40,997 nt of DNA from positions 1 to 40,997 of the forward strand of contig JAJPJB010000081.1 in the NCBI GenBank assembly GCA_021324465.1, written 5' to 3'. A model generated the notes under the pieces. It did not search any database and had not been told where the DNA came from. It saw only the letters and a list, made by a program, of their open reading frames with translations. The position numbers and the translations under genes are program-made. Position 1 is the stretch's first letter. Each line of letters begins with the position of its first letter. Shown piece by piece: positions 16,621 to 26,090 of the stretch. This stretch comes from Hyphomicrobiaceae bacterium (GTDB lineage Bacteria; Pseudomonadota; Alphaproteobacteria; Rhizobiales; Xanthobacteraceae).

Positions 16621-17568
16621 ATGGAACGAACAGCAAGTGAGCGAACCGGCGAACAAATCGGAATCGTGGGCGGCGGCCTGATGGGCCACGGCATCGCTTA
16701 TTTGCTCGCCGCCGCTGGACACAGTGTGGCGATATATGAGCCGGCAGCGGACATGCGCGTCTCGCTCCGACAACGATTGCAAGCCATCGCCGACCTTCTT
16801 GAGGATGATGCGGCGCTTCTTGACCGTATCTCTTGGCACGATGCACTTGCGCCTGCGGTGCGGGGCGCGACCTTCGTGTTCGAAGCCGCTCCGGAAAAGC
16901 TCCCGCTCAAGCAGCAGATTTTCGCTGAGCTGGAAAAGCTCGTTGCTCCGGATACCGTTCTCGCCAGCAACAGTTCGGCCATTCCTTCAACTGAGATCGG
17001 CCGTCATTTGCAGCATCGCGCGCGCGTGGTCGGCACGCATTTCTGGAATCCGCCGCATCTCGTGCCGTTGGTCGAGGTAGTGCAAAACGAGATGACGAGC
17101 CAGCACGCCGTGCAGCGGACGATGGCGCTGTTGCGCGCGGCCGGCAAGACGCCGGTTCATGTGCGCCGCGATGTGCCCGGCTTTGTCGGAAACCGCTTGC
17201 AGCACGCCATGAAGCGCGAAGCGATCGCGCTGGTCGCCGCCGGCGTTTGCGACGCCGAGACGATTGACACTGTCGTGCGCGAGGGCTTTGGCGCGCGCAC
17301 CGCAGTGCTCGGACCTATGGAGCAGACCGACCTTGTCGGCGTCGATCTCACCCTCGATATCGCCGAAGTACTCTACCGCGACCTTGACGCGACGCCGGGC
17401 CCACATCCTTTCCTGCGCGAAAAAGTCAAAGCCGGGAAGCTCGGGATGAAGACCGGCGAAGGCATGCGCAAATGGACGCCCGAACAGGCCGACGCCGTGC
17501 GCGCGCGGCTGTCGCGGTTTCTCGCGGCGCAAGCCAAAGCGCGAAGAACTGAGCGGACGGAGCGCTGA
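16621..17568 (+). CDS. 3-hydroxyacyl-CoA dehydrogenase family protein
   Basis: 315-residue NAD-dependent dehydrogenase of the 3HCDH family. The Rossmann motif GIVGGGLMGHGIA is at 14-26. SNSSAIP (117-123) and GTHFWNPPH (138-146), with catalytic His140, match the family, and the C-terminal 3HCDH domain starts about residue 180 (RDVPGFVGNRLQHAMKREA). FWNPPH instead of FFNP, and a single C-terminal domain, point to the short-chain/L-gulonate-dehydrogenase (lambda-crystallin-like) branch, so the substrate may be a hydroxy acid and not an acyl-CoA. The ATG at 16621 has no strong ribosome-binding site. The branched-chain-type transporter starts 237 bases downstream on the same strand. Confidence 0.85.
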   Translation: MERTASERTGEQIGIVGGGLMGHGIAYLLAAAGHSVAIYEPAADMRVSLRQRLQAIADLLEDDAALLDRISWHDALAPAVRGATFVFEAAPEKLPLKQQIFAELEKLVAPDTVLASNSSAIPSTEIGRHLQHRARVVGTHFWNPPHLVPLVEVVQNEMTSQHAVQRTMALLRAAGKTPVHVRRDVPGFVGNRLQHAMKREAIALVAAGVCDAETIDTVVREGFGARTAVLGPMEQTDLVGVDLTLDIAEVLYRDLDATPGPHPFLREKVKAGKLGMKTGEGMRKWTPEQADAVRARLSRFLAAQAKARRTERTER

Positions 17569-17701
17569 TTGACCGCTGTGTTGTCGCCGGCCATAAGCCG
17601 TCCCACCGCTTTTTCTTGACCGCGCCGAAAGGCCAGTAGAAGATGTCCGCCGTCTGGCGCGGTCATGCGGCCTCCTGCTCGGCCTCCTGCCTGTGCTGAC
17701 G

Positions 17702-17721
17702 ACGCCCCTCCAGAGGGGCGT
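17702..17721 (+). promoter_or_regulatory. Perfect hairpin upstream of the liv-type operon
   Basis: 8-base arms ACGCCCCT / AGGGGCGT with a 4-base loop, 84 bases before the binding-protein start and 133 after the dehydrogenase stop. No T-run follows, so it is probably not an efficient terminator; it may be an operator or a leader hairpin. Confidence 0.35.
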
Positions 17722-17805
17722 GGAAATGCCCGCGTCAATGCCTGCCGCGAATTCGCCTACCGACCCCGGCAAGAACAAAAATGACCACGACATGGGAGGC
17801 TCGAT

Positions 17806-19059
17806 ATGTCGAAGCTTGCAACTTCGGTACCCCGTCGCACATTTGTTCAGGCGGGTCTAGCGCTAGGCGCCAGCCAAGTCATTGGCGCGCCATTCATCAT
17901 CAAAGCGCGTGGTGAAGAGCCGGTCAAAATCGGCATGGTCAATCCGCTGACCGGCGTCCTGTCGGCTTTGGCGCAAAGCGAGGTCGATGGCGCGAAATAT
18001 GCCGAAGCCGAGATCAACAAGAAGGGTGGTATCCTTGGTCGCCAGGTGCAGCTTCTGGTCGAAGACTCCGCCAACGACGTCGGCACCGGCGTGCAGAAGA
18101 CCCGCAAGCTGATCGATCGCGACCAGGTCGACGTGATCCTGGGCGATGTCAATTCCGGCATTGCCTATGCCATGTCGCAGGTCACCAACGAGAAGAAGGT
18201 GTTCCACGTCGTGCCTGGCGGTCACACCGACCCGATCACCGGCACCAATTGCAAATGGAATGTCTTCCGTGTCTGCAACACGACGACAATGGACGCCAGC
18301 GCCATTACGCCCGAACTGGTGAAGCGGTTTGGCAAAAAGTGGTTCTTCATCACGCCGGATTACGCTTACGGCCACACCCTGCAGGATGCGTTCGTCAAGG
18401 CGCTGACCAAGCTCGGCGGCACCTATGATGGCGATATGCTGCCGATCAACAATACCGACTTTTCAGCAACACTGATCAAGGCCAAGGCCTACAAGCCCAA
18501 CGTGCTGCTCAACAATATGGGCGGGCTCACCCAGATCAATTGCATGAAGCAGTTCACGCAATTCGGCATGCAGAAGGAAATGGCGCTCGGCGGCGCGCTG
18601 TTCGAGCTGGAAAGCATCAAAGGCTGCCCGCCCGATGCGCAGACCGGCTGGTGGACCATGGAATGGTGGTGGAATCAGCCCAATGTGCCGGAGGTGATGA
18701 AATTCGTCGCCGATTATCGCGCTGCCAACAACAATAAGACGCCGTCCGCTCGCGACTGGTTCGGTTATGTATCGGTCCAAACAGTGCGCCTTGCGGCAGA
18801 GAAGGCGAAATCGCTCGAAGGTCCAAAACTGGCCGCAGCACTGGAGGGTCTTGAATTGCCGCCCGATGTCGCGCTGCAGCCCGGCAAGGTGTTCTATCGC
18901 GCCGGCGATCACGAGCTCATGCCGAACATCTTTGTCGGCGAAGTGCATCCGCCTAAAGGCGACGCAAGCGACGTATTCACGACGGCTGAACTGGTTGCCG
19001 GCGAACAGGCGGCGGGTTCGGTCGCCGATACCGGCTGCAACATGGTGCGACCAACCTGA
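17806..19059 (+). CDS. Branched-chain amino acid-type ABC transporter substrate-binding protein
   Basis: 417-residue periplasmic binding protein of the LivJ/LivK-like (Peripla_BP_6) family. The N-terminus SVPRRTFVQAGLALGASQVIGAPFI (7-31) has twin arginines and looks like a Tat signal. The mature part begins EEPVKIGMVNPLTGVLSALAQSEVDGAKYAEAEINKKGGILGR, typical of the family. GGGAGG precedes the ATG at 17806. It is followed after 33 bases by LivH- and LivM-type permeases. Family members bind amino acids, amides, urea or aromatic acids; the ligand cannot be read from sequence. Confidence 0.92.
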   Translation: MSKLATSVPRRTFVQAGLALGASQVIGAPFIIKARGEEPVKIGMVNPLTGVLSALAQSEVDGAKYAEAEINKKGGILGRQVQLLVEDSANDVGTGVQKTRKLIDRDQVDVILGDVNSGIAYAMSQVTNEKKVFHVVPGGHTDPITGTNCKWNVFRVCNTTTMDASAITPELVKRFGKKWFFITPDYAYGHTLQDAFVKALTKLGGTYDGDMLPINNTDFSATLIKAKAYKPNVLLNNMGGLTQINCMKQFTQFGMQKEMALGGALFELESIKGCPPDAQTGWWTMEWWWNQPNVPEVMKFVADYRAANNNKTPSARDWFGYVSVQTVRLAAEKAKSLEGPKLAAALEGLELPPDVALQPGKVFYRAGDHELMPNIFVGEVHPPKGDASDVFTTAELVAGEQAAGSVADTGCNMVRPT

Positions 19060-19092
19060 TCTGCCGCACGAGGTTACGGCACAGAGCGGCAG

Positions 19093-19962
19093 ATGGCGCA
19101 AGTCATACTGTTCAACGTCACCAACGGGCTGATCATCGGCGCGTTTTACGTGCTGATGGCGCTCGGTCTGTCGCTCATTCTTAATCTGAGCAACGTCATC
19201 AATTTCGCGCACGGCAATTTCCTGGCGCTGGGCGGCTATCTCGCCTTCGCGCTGTCGCCCACGCTGGGGTATTGGGGTGCGCTGTTGGTCTCGCCGCTGC
19301 TCACCGCGTTGATTGGCCTGTTGGTCGAGCGGCTGATGGTTCGCCGCATTTATAACCGCGATCCGGTGTATAGCCTGCTGCTCACCTTTGGCCTCGCCTT
19401 TGTGATGCAGGACGCCGCGCGCTACATTTGGGGGCCGAATGGCCTGCCGCTCGGTCTGCCCGACATTTTGGCGCAGCCGATCACGCAAAATCTCTTCTTC
19501 ATCACCTGGTACCGCGTCTTTATGGTGACGATCGTGATCGTCTCCGTGATCGGGTTGTTTGCCTTCCTGCGCTATACGCGCGTGGGCTTGCGCATCCGCG
19601 CCGGCACGTTCGACCTCGAAACGGTCTCGACGCTCGGCATTAATGTCCGCAATCTGCGTACGTTCAATTTTGCCGTCGGCTGCATGCTGGCCGGCCTGAG
19701 CGGCGTGCTCGCCGCCGGGCAGATCGGACTTAATCCCAATATGGGTGACGAACTTCTGATGCCGAGCTTCATCGCCATCATCGTCGGCGGTGTCGGCAGC
19801 TTGGTCGGCACGCTGTTCGGCGGCCTTCTGATCGGCATGGCGGCGGCGCTGACAACGGTCTTCTATCCTGCCGCGAGCGAGGCCGTGATCTACGCCATCA
19901 TGATGGCTGTCCTGTTGCTGCGGCCGCGCGGTCTGGTCGGCGAAGAAGGCATGATGTCATGA
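19093..19962 (+). CDS. livH: Branched-chain amino acid-type ABC transporter permease, LivH family
   Basis: 289-residue inner-membrane permease with about eight hydrophobic helices. Signature segments are GLIIGAFYVLMALGLSLILNLSNVINFAHGNFLALGGY near the N-terminus, RYTRVGLRIRAGTFDLETVSTLGINV (cytoplasmic ATPase-contact loop) and FIAIIVGGVGSLVGTLFGGLLIG near the end. Its stop overlaps the LivM start (ATGA, 4 bases). It forms the translocation channel with LivM. The livH name is family-level and the substrate is unknown. Confidence 0.92.
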   Translation: MAQVILFNVTNGLIIGAFYVLMALGLSLILNLSNVINFAHGNFLALGGYLAFALSPTLGYWGALLVSPLLTALIGLLVERLMVRRIYNRDPVYSLLLTFGLAFVMQDAARYIWGPNGLPLGLPDILAQPITQNLFFITWYRVFMVTIVIVSVIGLFAFLRYTRVGLRIRAGTFDLETVSTLGINVRNLRTFNFAVGCMLAGLSGVLAAGQIGLNPNMGDELLMPSFIAIIVGGVGSLVGTLFGGLLIGMAAALTTVFYPAASEAVIYAIMMAVLLLRPRGLVGEEGMMS

Positions 19963-20957
19963 CTACTGCCCTTGTCGCCGGCAAAGAGACCGGCGCGTCC
20001 GCCGAGCAGTTGGCCGCGGCCCGGCGCGTGCTGATGCTAATCGCCATCTGGGGCGCATTGATCACAGTACCGCTATGGCTGCCGCTCCTCGGCGGCTACA
20101 CCGCATTGGCTGGCCGTGTGCTGGTGTTCGGGCTGGCCGCCATGGGGCTCAACATGCTGTTGGGATTCACCGGCGTGATGAGCTTCGGCCATGCCGCTTA
20201 TTTCGGGCTTGGCGCCTATGGTGCCGGATTGACCCTGCGCTACCTCGTGCATTCGACGCCGCTTGCGATGCTCGCCGGCACACTGCTCGGCGGCCTCGCG
20301 GGCACGCTGTTCGGCCTGCTTATCGTACACCGGCGCGGCGTCTACTTCGCCATGTGTACCATCGCATTCGGCCAACTGTGGTACTATCTCGCCTATAGCT
20401 GGAACAGTTTTACCGGCGGGTTCGACGGCTTGCGCGATTTTCATCGCGAGGCGATCGGATTTGGTCCGCTGCGTCTTGATATCGAGAGCGGCGGTACCAC
20501 GTTCTACTTCTTTCTGCTCGGAGTCTTTGCGGTCGGCGTGGCCCTGATGGGCTTTTTGCTGCGCTCGCCCTTCGGCCGGACGCTGCTCGCAATCCGCGAA
20601 AACGAGCGTCGCGCGCGCTTTCTCGGCATTCCCGTCGAGCAGCATATCTGGCTGTCGTTCTCTATCTCTTGCTTCTTTACTGCGCTCGCGGGCACGCTCT
20701 ATGCGCTCCTCAATAATTTCGCTGATCCGCTGGCGCTGCACTATTCCTTGTCAGGCTATTTTCTCGTGATGACGGTGATCGGCGGCATGCGCACCTTCTG
20801 GGGACCGCTTCTTGGCGCTGCGGTATTCGTCGTCCTGCAAGACTACATTTCCTCGATGACGGTCAATTGGATGTCCTTCATCGGCGTGATCTTCATGGCG
20901 GTCGTGCTGTTCTTCCCGCGCGGCCTTCTCGGCGCCCGCCGCCGCGGCGCAGCCTGA
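19959..20957 (+). CDS. livM: Branched-chain amino acid-type ABC transporter permease, LivM family
   Basis: 332-residue inner-membrane permease, partner of LivH, translationally coupled to it by a 4-base overlap. Typical segments are LNMLLGFTGVMSFGHAAYFGLGAYGAGL (about 62-90), LRSPFGRTLLAIRENERRARFLGIPV (ATPase-contact loop) and GGMRTFWGPLLGAAVFVVLQDYIS. The tail ARRRGAA is short, with no fused LivG domain. No LivG or LivF ATPase gene follows; the next gene is on the opposite strand. Confidence 0.92.
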   Translation: MTTALVAGKETGASAEQLAAARRVLMLIAIWGALITVPLWLPLLGGYTALAGRVLVFGLAAMGLNMLLGFTGVMSFGHAAYFGLGAYGAGLTLRYLVHSTPLAMLAGTLLGGLAGTLFGLLIVHRRGVYFAMCTIAFGQLWYYLAYSWNSFTGGFDGLRDFHREAIGFGPLRLDIESGGTTFYFFLLGVFAVGVALMGFLLRSPFGRTLLAIRENERRARFLGIPVEQHIWLSFSISCFFTALAGTLYALLNNFADPLALHYSLSGYFLVMTVIGGMRTFWGPLLGAAVFVVLQDYISSMTVNWMSFIGVIFMAVVLFFPRGLLGARRRGAA

Positions 20958-20993
20958 TTTGTTCGAGTCGCAATCTTGCAGCCGGTCTTTGGA

Positions 20994-21770
20994 TCAACCG
21001 CGCTCAGGCGCGGCGTGCATGAACGCAATGTCGAGATCGAAGCTGCCTTCGTCGTCAATGTTGAAATAACTCGTCACCGCCTTCGACGTCGCGCGCTGCA
21101 ATGCGCGGATCGCGTCGCATTGAACTTTCGGCGTCCGCATCCGTTCCGTCCAAACCGGAAAATCCATGCGCAGGCGAAAGTGACTTGTCGCGATCGGCGC
21201 GAGGCCGGCACGCGCCAGCGCCGCGATCCATTCGGCGCATGAGTAACTGCGCACATGCGATGGATCGCGCAGGAGCTCCACCGCCTGCAAATAGGTGTCC
21301 AATAACGGCACGCCGGGCGAGATGCTGTCGATGATGACGACCGCGCCGTCGCGCTTAAGGACGCGTGCGACTTCGCGCAGCCCGGCATCGAGATCACGCC
21401 AGTGATGGGCGCTGAAGCGGCTGAACACGTAATCGAAGCGCGCATCCTGGAAGGGCAGGGACTCGGCCACGCCCTGCTGTGTTCGGATATTCGCCAGGCC
21501 GCGCTTTGTTGCGGTCTGCGCAACCACATCAAGCATTTCCGGCGCCAGATCATAGGCGATCACCGCGCCGACATGCGGGGCGACGTGAAAGCTGACATGC
21601 CCCGCGCCGCAGCCGAGATCGAGCACCTGCGCCTGGCTCCGGCGCTCAACCAACCCGGCGAGCGCTTGCAGATCCGCGCCCTGCGCATGCACGGCGCTGC
21701 CGAGATAGGCCGCGGCACGGGCGCCGAATTGTCCGCCGACTAACGCCTCATGTGTCTTGGTCTCAGTCAT
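20994..21770 (-). CDS. Class I SAM-dependent methyltransferase (UbiE/Methyltransf_11 type)
   Basis: 258-residue methyltransferase. The SAM-binding motif I VLDLGCGAGHVSF is at 49-61, the acidic residue of motif II at AYDLAPEMLD and motif IV at FDYVFSRFSAHHWRD. DAGLREVARVLKRDGAVVIID follows the usual order. The frame runs to 21845, but the ATG at 21770, behind AAAGGGCG, matches the family start. It is divergent from the MmyB-type regulator with 97 bases between starts, an arrangement in which the regulator often controls its neighbour. The methyl acceptor is unknown. Confidence 0.88.
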   Translation of the reverse strand: MTETKTHEALVGGQFGARAAAYLGSAVHAQGADLQALAGLVERRSQAQVLDLGCGAGHVSFHVAPHVGAVIAYDLAPEMLDVVAQTATKRGLANIRTQQGVAESLPFQDARFDYVFSRFSAHHWRDLDAGLREVARVLKRDGAVVIIDSISPGVPLLDTYLQAVELLRDPSHVRSYSCAEWIAALARAGLAPIATSHFRLRMDFPVWTERMRTPKVQCDAIRALQRATSKAVTSYFNIDDEGSFDLDIAFMHAAPERG

Positions 21771-21854
21771 CGCCCTTTGCCTCGAAGAGATCAGCTGAAG
21801 CACGACCAAATTAGCGCGACGAACATCCCGGTTTAAGAGAGCCATTTATGCTGG

Positions 21855-21860
21855 TATAAC
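21855..21860 (+). promoter_or_regulatory. Possible -10 box (TATAAC) for a leaderless regulator mRNA
   Basis: TATAAC ends eight bases before the ATG at 21868, so transcription from it would start at or next to the start codon. No Shine-Dalgarno-like sequence precedes this ATG. No good -35 box is seen at the expected place (about 21832-21837, TTTAAG), so the call is tentative. Confidence 0.3.
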
Positions 21861-21867
21861 ATCCACC

Positions 21868-22668
21868 ATGACCACAGTACGGTCTCCGGCGCAACGCCGT
21901 GCCTTTGGCGACTTCGTCCGCGCGCACCGCGAAAGGATGACGCCGGCAGCACTTGGCTTTCCGGCCGGTACACGGCGCAGAACGCCGGGACTTCGGCGCG
22001 AGGAACTCGCGCAACTGTGCGGTCTGAGCACGACATGGTTCACCTGGATCGAGCAGGGCCGTGATGTCTCGGTCTCGGCCAATGCGTTGTCCCGCCTGGC
22101 CGAAGCGTTGCGGCTTGACCGCGCTGAGCGCGCCTATCTTTTCGATCTCGCCGGCAAGCGCGACCCGGAGCAGGACTGTTCCGATGCCGAGACCATCTCC
22201 GCGGCTCTGGCCGTCTGCGTCGATGCGATCACTGCTCCTGCTTATGTTCTGGATCGCCTCTGGAATGCGCGCTGCTGGAACGCGGCTGCCGCGTACCTGT
22301 TCGTCGGCTGGCTCGATACCGGCGGCGAGCGCAATCTATTGCGCTTCACATTTTGTTGTCCGGGCGCGCGTTCGTTGATCTGCGACTGGCCGGTGCGGGC
22401 GCGCCGTCTTGCCGCGGAGTTTCGCGCCGCTTCCGGTGCGCATTTCGATGATCCGAAGCTCCGTGTGCTGATTGCCGAGCTGCAGCAGGAGAGCGAAGAG
22501 TTTGCGCAATATTGGGACCAGCAGGCCGTTTTGGGCCGTGAAGGCGGTGAGCGCACCTTCAATCATCCGGCGGACGGATTTCTCCGTTATGAGCAAATCA
22601 CGTTCAATCTGGCGCGCCAGCCCGACCTCAAGCTGACGATGCTGATCCGACCGTCCGATGCTGCCTAG
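21868..22668 (+). CDS. XRE-family transcriptional regulator with MmyB-like ligand-binding domain
   Basis: 266-residue regulator. The N-terminal helix-turn-helix (about 8-88) contains RTPGLRREELAQLCGLSTTWFTWIEQGRDVSVSANALSRLAEAL, the signature of the MmyB-like group. The C-terminal MmyB ligand-binding domain (about 105-262) has PAYVLDRLWNARCWNAAA and a FNHPADG motif, and is related to PAS folds that bind fatty acids or other hydrophobic ligands. It diverges from the methyltransferase, a likely target. Its ATG lacks a ribosome-binding site and its stop codon lies at the edge of a dispersed repeat. Confidence 0.92.
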   Translation: MTTVRSPAQRRAFGDFVRAHRERMTPAALGFPAGTRRRTPGLRREELAQLCGLSTTWFTWIEQGRDVSVSANALSRLAEALRLDRAERAYLFDLAGKRDPEQDCSDAETISAALAVCVDAITAPAYVLDRLWNARCWNAAAAYLFVGWLDTGGERNLLRFTFCCPGARSLICDWPVRARRLAAEFRAASGAHFDDPKLRVLIAELQQESEEFAQYWDQQAVLGREGGERTFNHPADGFLRYEQITFNLARQPDLKLTMLIRPSDAA

Positions 22669-22767
22669 AGCGCTTTCCGATTCGATGGAATCGGAAAACG
22701 CTCCAGGGGTTTTGTTTTGTCACATTTTCTTACGGAAAACCGGTACCCGCTTTTCCCGGAAAATGCT

Positions 22768-22770
<3 letters not shown>
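22667..22770. repeat. Dispersed palindromic intergenic element (Bradyrhizobium-type)
   Basis: An element of about 100 bases fills the gap between the convergent regulator and pobA genes. It begins AGAGC and ends GCTCTA. Its left half is a near-perfect 16-base hairpin (22668-22683 with 22688-22703, loop GATG, one mismatch). The right half has TTTTGTCACATTTTCTTACGGAAAAC (22715-22740 in two parts) and a GGAAAA/TTTTCC palindrome. A 26-base core recurs at 39529-39554 with three mismatches. From memory, this resembles an element common in Bradyrhizobium-like intergenic regions. Both flanking stop codons (TAG) lie in its ends, and its hairpins may act as a two-way terminator. Confidence 0.75.
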
Positions 22771-23997
<1,227 letters not shown>

Positions 23998-24132
23998 TTA
24001 CCAGTTTTTCACCATGCCGCGGCGAGGGTAAAGAGGCGTAAAGACGCGCTTTCCAAGTGATGCGCAGCAATTCGATCAAATCAGAGACATTTGTTTATCG
24101 GCAGTTCAACGGTTTTGTAGTTCTGTCGCAAA

Positions 24133-24549
24133 ATGCGCGGGGAGAGGCGGCCAAATTCGAGAACGGCAGTGTTGCTTGCAAAGGCGGGCCACGCCAAGGC
24201 GACTCCGCCGCCGCGCAAAGCTCCACAACTTGACGAAGACGGCGTCACATCCAGCCGCGCGGTCGTCATCTTTTCCCTCTTTGTCGCGTTGCTCGCTGCC
24301 GCCGTGCTGGTTGGCGGCCATGCTGCCATGGACCCGCTGCTGCGATCGACCCTGGCGGCCCGCGATGCCGGCGCGGTTGGCGAAGTTGTCGTGACCATGC
24401 GCGACGGAAGGTTCTGCCGTCACCTCTCGTTCGATAATGCGACGGCCGATGTCGTTGAGCGCGCCGTCGAGCCATGCAAAGGTGACATCGCCCGGGGCGG
24501 CATTGCGCCGAGCGCGCCCCGAGGCTTCGCCTGGGGCCACCAACAATAG
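24133..24549 (+). CDS. Hypothetical single-pass membrane protein
   Basis: 138-residue protein with a basic Pro-containing N-terminus, one transmembrane helix (about 42-62, RAVVIFSLFVALLAAAVLVGG) and an exported C-terminal part with VVVTMRDGRFCRHLSFDNATADVVERAVEPCKGDI. That block, with two Cys, resembles hypothetical proteins I have seen in Bradyrhizobium-like genomes; function unknown. The start is uncertain: the ATG at 24133 has no clear ribosome-binding site, and a GTG at 24169 is possible. It diverges from pobA, with 198 bases between starts. Confidence 0.7.
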   Translation: MRGERRPNSRTAVLLAKAGHAKATPPPRKAPQLDEDGVTSSRAVVIFSLFVALLAAAVLVGGHAAMDPLLRSTLAARDAGAVGEVVVTMRDGRFCRHLSFDNATADVVERAVEPCKGDIARGGIAPSAPRGFAWGHQQ

Positions 24550-24848
24550 GCCTTCGTCTAGGAGATTTTCCTGCATGGTGCTGTGCCCGAGATCGGCACT
24601 CCCGATCCGCGCTGCCTTTTATTTGCCGTCAAAATTTTACCGTCAAAAGGCGAATATCGAGGTAAAGGAGGGCGGCGAGTGCGATCAGGCCTTGCGCAGC
24701 TCATAACTTTTTCGCCGGTTCCTATCGACGGCGTGCCTTGTCGCGGCTAGTTTGCGATCCCTCAAAAGCTCGGCGCGTGATCGACTTAAGACTGCTCCGC
24801 GGTTGCGCGTCTTGCAACCCAGCACACAGCATCTGTAGGAACCGGGAC
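24550..24848. other. Intergenic region upstream of the Cys-rich secreted protein
   Basis: About 300 bases without a convincing gene. It contains a 9-base direct repeat CCGTCAAAA at 24626-24634 and 24640-24648, a 14-base period that could put two binding sites on neighbouring faces of the helix. The surrounding sequence is AT-richer than its neighbours, as expected of a promoter region. Confidence 0.5.
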
Positions 24849-25139
24849 ATGCATATGCGGATCGTCCGTTTCATCTGTTTGGCGGCCTTATTCAACGGCT
24901 TGAGCCTTTACGGCATCGACGCTGCGGTCGCACAAGGCACCGATGCCGAGCGCCAGGCTTGCACGTCCGATGCGATGCGGCTGTGCCAGGACGCCATCCC
25001 TGACGTGGCCAAGGTTACCGCCTGCATGAAGGCCAAATACTCGCAGCTGAGCCAGCCCTGCCGCCTTGCCATGGCCAGCGGGCGGAGGGCCGCCGCGCAC
25101 CACAAATACAGACACCGCCGTTGCCATCACTGCGGTTGA
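24849..25139 (+). CDS. Secreted cysteine-rich repeat protein
   Basis: 96-residue protein with a signal peptide (1-28, ending AAVAQ). The mature part has four Cys (C38, C46, C59, C71; spacing 7, 12, 11) in RQACTSDAMRLCQDAIPDVAKVTACMKAKYSQLSQPCR, a pattern of the cysteine-rich repeat family common as small periplasmic proteins of Rhizobiales. The tail is basic and His-rich (HHKYRHRRCHHCG), perhaps metal-binding or an artefact of a frame running past an older end. AGGA precedes the ATG at 24849. Its stop is one base before the next gene's ATG. Confidence 0.75.
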   Translation: MHMRIVRFICLAALFNGLSLYGIDAAVAQGTDAERQACTSDAMRLCQDAIPDVAKVTACMKAKYSQLSQPCRLAMASGRRAAAHHKYRHRRCHHCG

Positions 25140-25140
25140 G

Positions 25141-26082
25141 ATGTCGGCGGCGTCACCAGCAGCGGGGCACCGGGCCGCAGAGCGGCTTTGGCCCGCCATC
25201 CTCGCGGCCGCCATTCTCGTCGTAGTGCTTGCCGAAACGCGGGCGCAGCCGGCGACGAGTGACGAGTCATCGGTAAGCGCAGCCGAAACCGCGCTGAGCG
25301 AGGCGTTGCGCACGGCCGACAGATCGGCCGCACGCAAGCTCCTGTCACTGCAATTCACCTTCACCGACGAGAACGGCAAAACCATTCCGCGCAAGGAATT
25401 TCTCGCCGAACTCAAGAACGTTGCCGCCGCGGGTCCCACGGCTGAGGTGAGGGTCAAGGTCTATGGCCTCGTCGCCGCAGCGACCGGAACGCGCAGGCCG
25501 GCTGCCGGCGGCGAGCCGTTCTTTCTCGATGTTTGGGCCAAACAGAAGGGCTCCTGGCGCGCACTGACGATGCAGGAGGTGGCGCTTGGCACAAGCGACA
25601 GACATCCGGCGAGGTCTGAAACGCCGCCCGATACCGAGGCCAAGCCGGAGGCCAAAACGGACGGCAAGCCTTACGAATGCAAGAACCCCTGCGACGCGAT
25701 TCCCTATCGCGTTCGCTCGCCGGCCGAACAGGAGATCGTCACCGCCTTTCAGGAGATCGCAAGAGCCACTCTGACGCATAATTCCAGCGAATGGGGCAAG
25801 CATGTCGCCGACGAGTTTATGCTGTACCGGTCCGGCTACCCGCCGGTGCCAAAATCGGAGATCGTCACAACTATCGAGCGCGAGAAGAAGTCCAATCTCG
25901 CCGTGACCGTCAGCGAGGTCGCGACCATGCGGCTCGCGGTCTATGGCGATGGTGCAGCGATGATCGCCGACCATGTTTCACCGGACAATCCGCGGCCGCC
26001 CTATCGGGCGGCAAGTGTGTGGACTAGGCGCGGCGGTCAGTGGCTTCTGGCGATCGATGTCGAGACCGAGGTCAAGCAGTGA
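25141..26082 (+). CDS. Exported protein with two NTF2-like (DUF4440/SnoaL-type) domains
   Basis: 313-residue protein. An N-terminal hydrophobic segment (about 18-33, LWPAILAAAILVVVLAETRA) serves as signal or anchor. Two NTF2-like cone folds follow: about 43-155 (SAAETALSEALRTADRSAARKLLSLQFTFTDENG) and about 195-313 (EIVTAFQEIARATLTHNSSEWGKHVADEFMLYRSG...VWTRRGGQWLLAIDVETEV). A Pro/Glu/Lys linker and a short CKNPC motif lie between them. DUF4440-like domains bind small ligands or act as accessory subunits; no catalytic residues can be assigned. I start at the ATG at 25141, directly after the upstream stop; the frame is open to 25066 inside the previous gene. It is convergent with the Bug gene, 8 bases apart. 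Confidence 0.75.
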   Translation: MSAASPAAGHRAAERLWPAILAAAILVVVLAETRAQPATSDESSVSAAETALSEALRTADRSAARKLLSLQFTFTDENGKTIPRKEFLAELKNVAAAGPTAEVRVKVYGLVAAATGTRRPAAGGEPFFLDVWAKQKGSWRALTMQEVALGTSDRHPARSETPPDTEAKPEAKTDGKPYECKNPCDAIPYRVRSPAEQEIVTAFQEIARATLTHNSSEWGKHVADEFMLYRSGYPPVPKSEIVTTIEREKKSNLAVTVSEVATMRLAVYGDGAAMIADHVSPDNPRPPYRAASVWTRRGGQWLLAIDVETEVKQ

Positions 26083-26090
26083 GATTTCCT

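Noticed and set aside
24133-26082. Toxin-antitoxin or defence module in the run of small genes
   Set aside because: The proteins have signal peptides or membrane segments and Cys-rich or NTF2-like features. None shows toxin, nuclease or antitoxin motifs.
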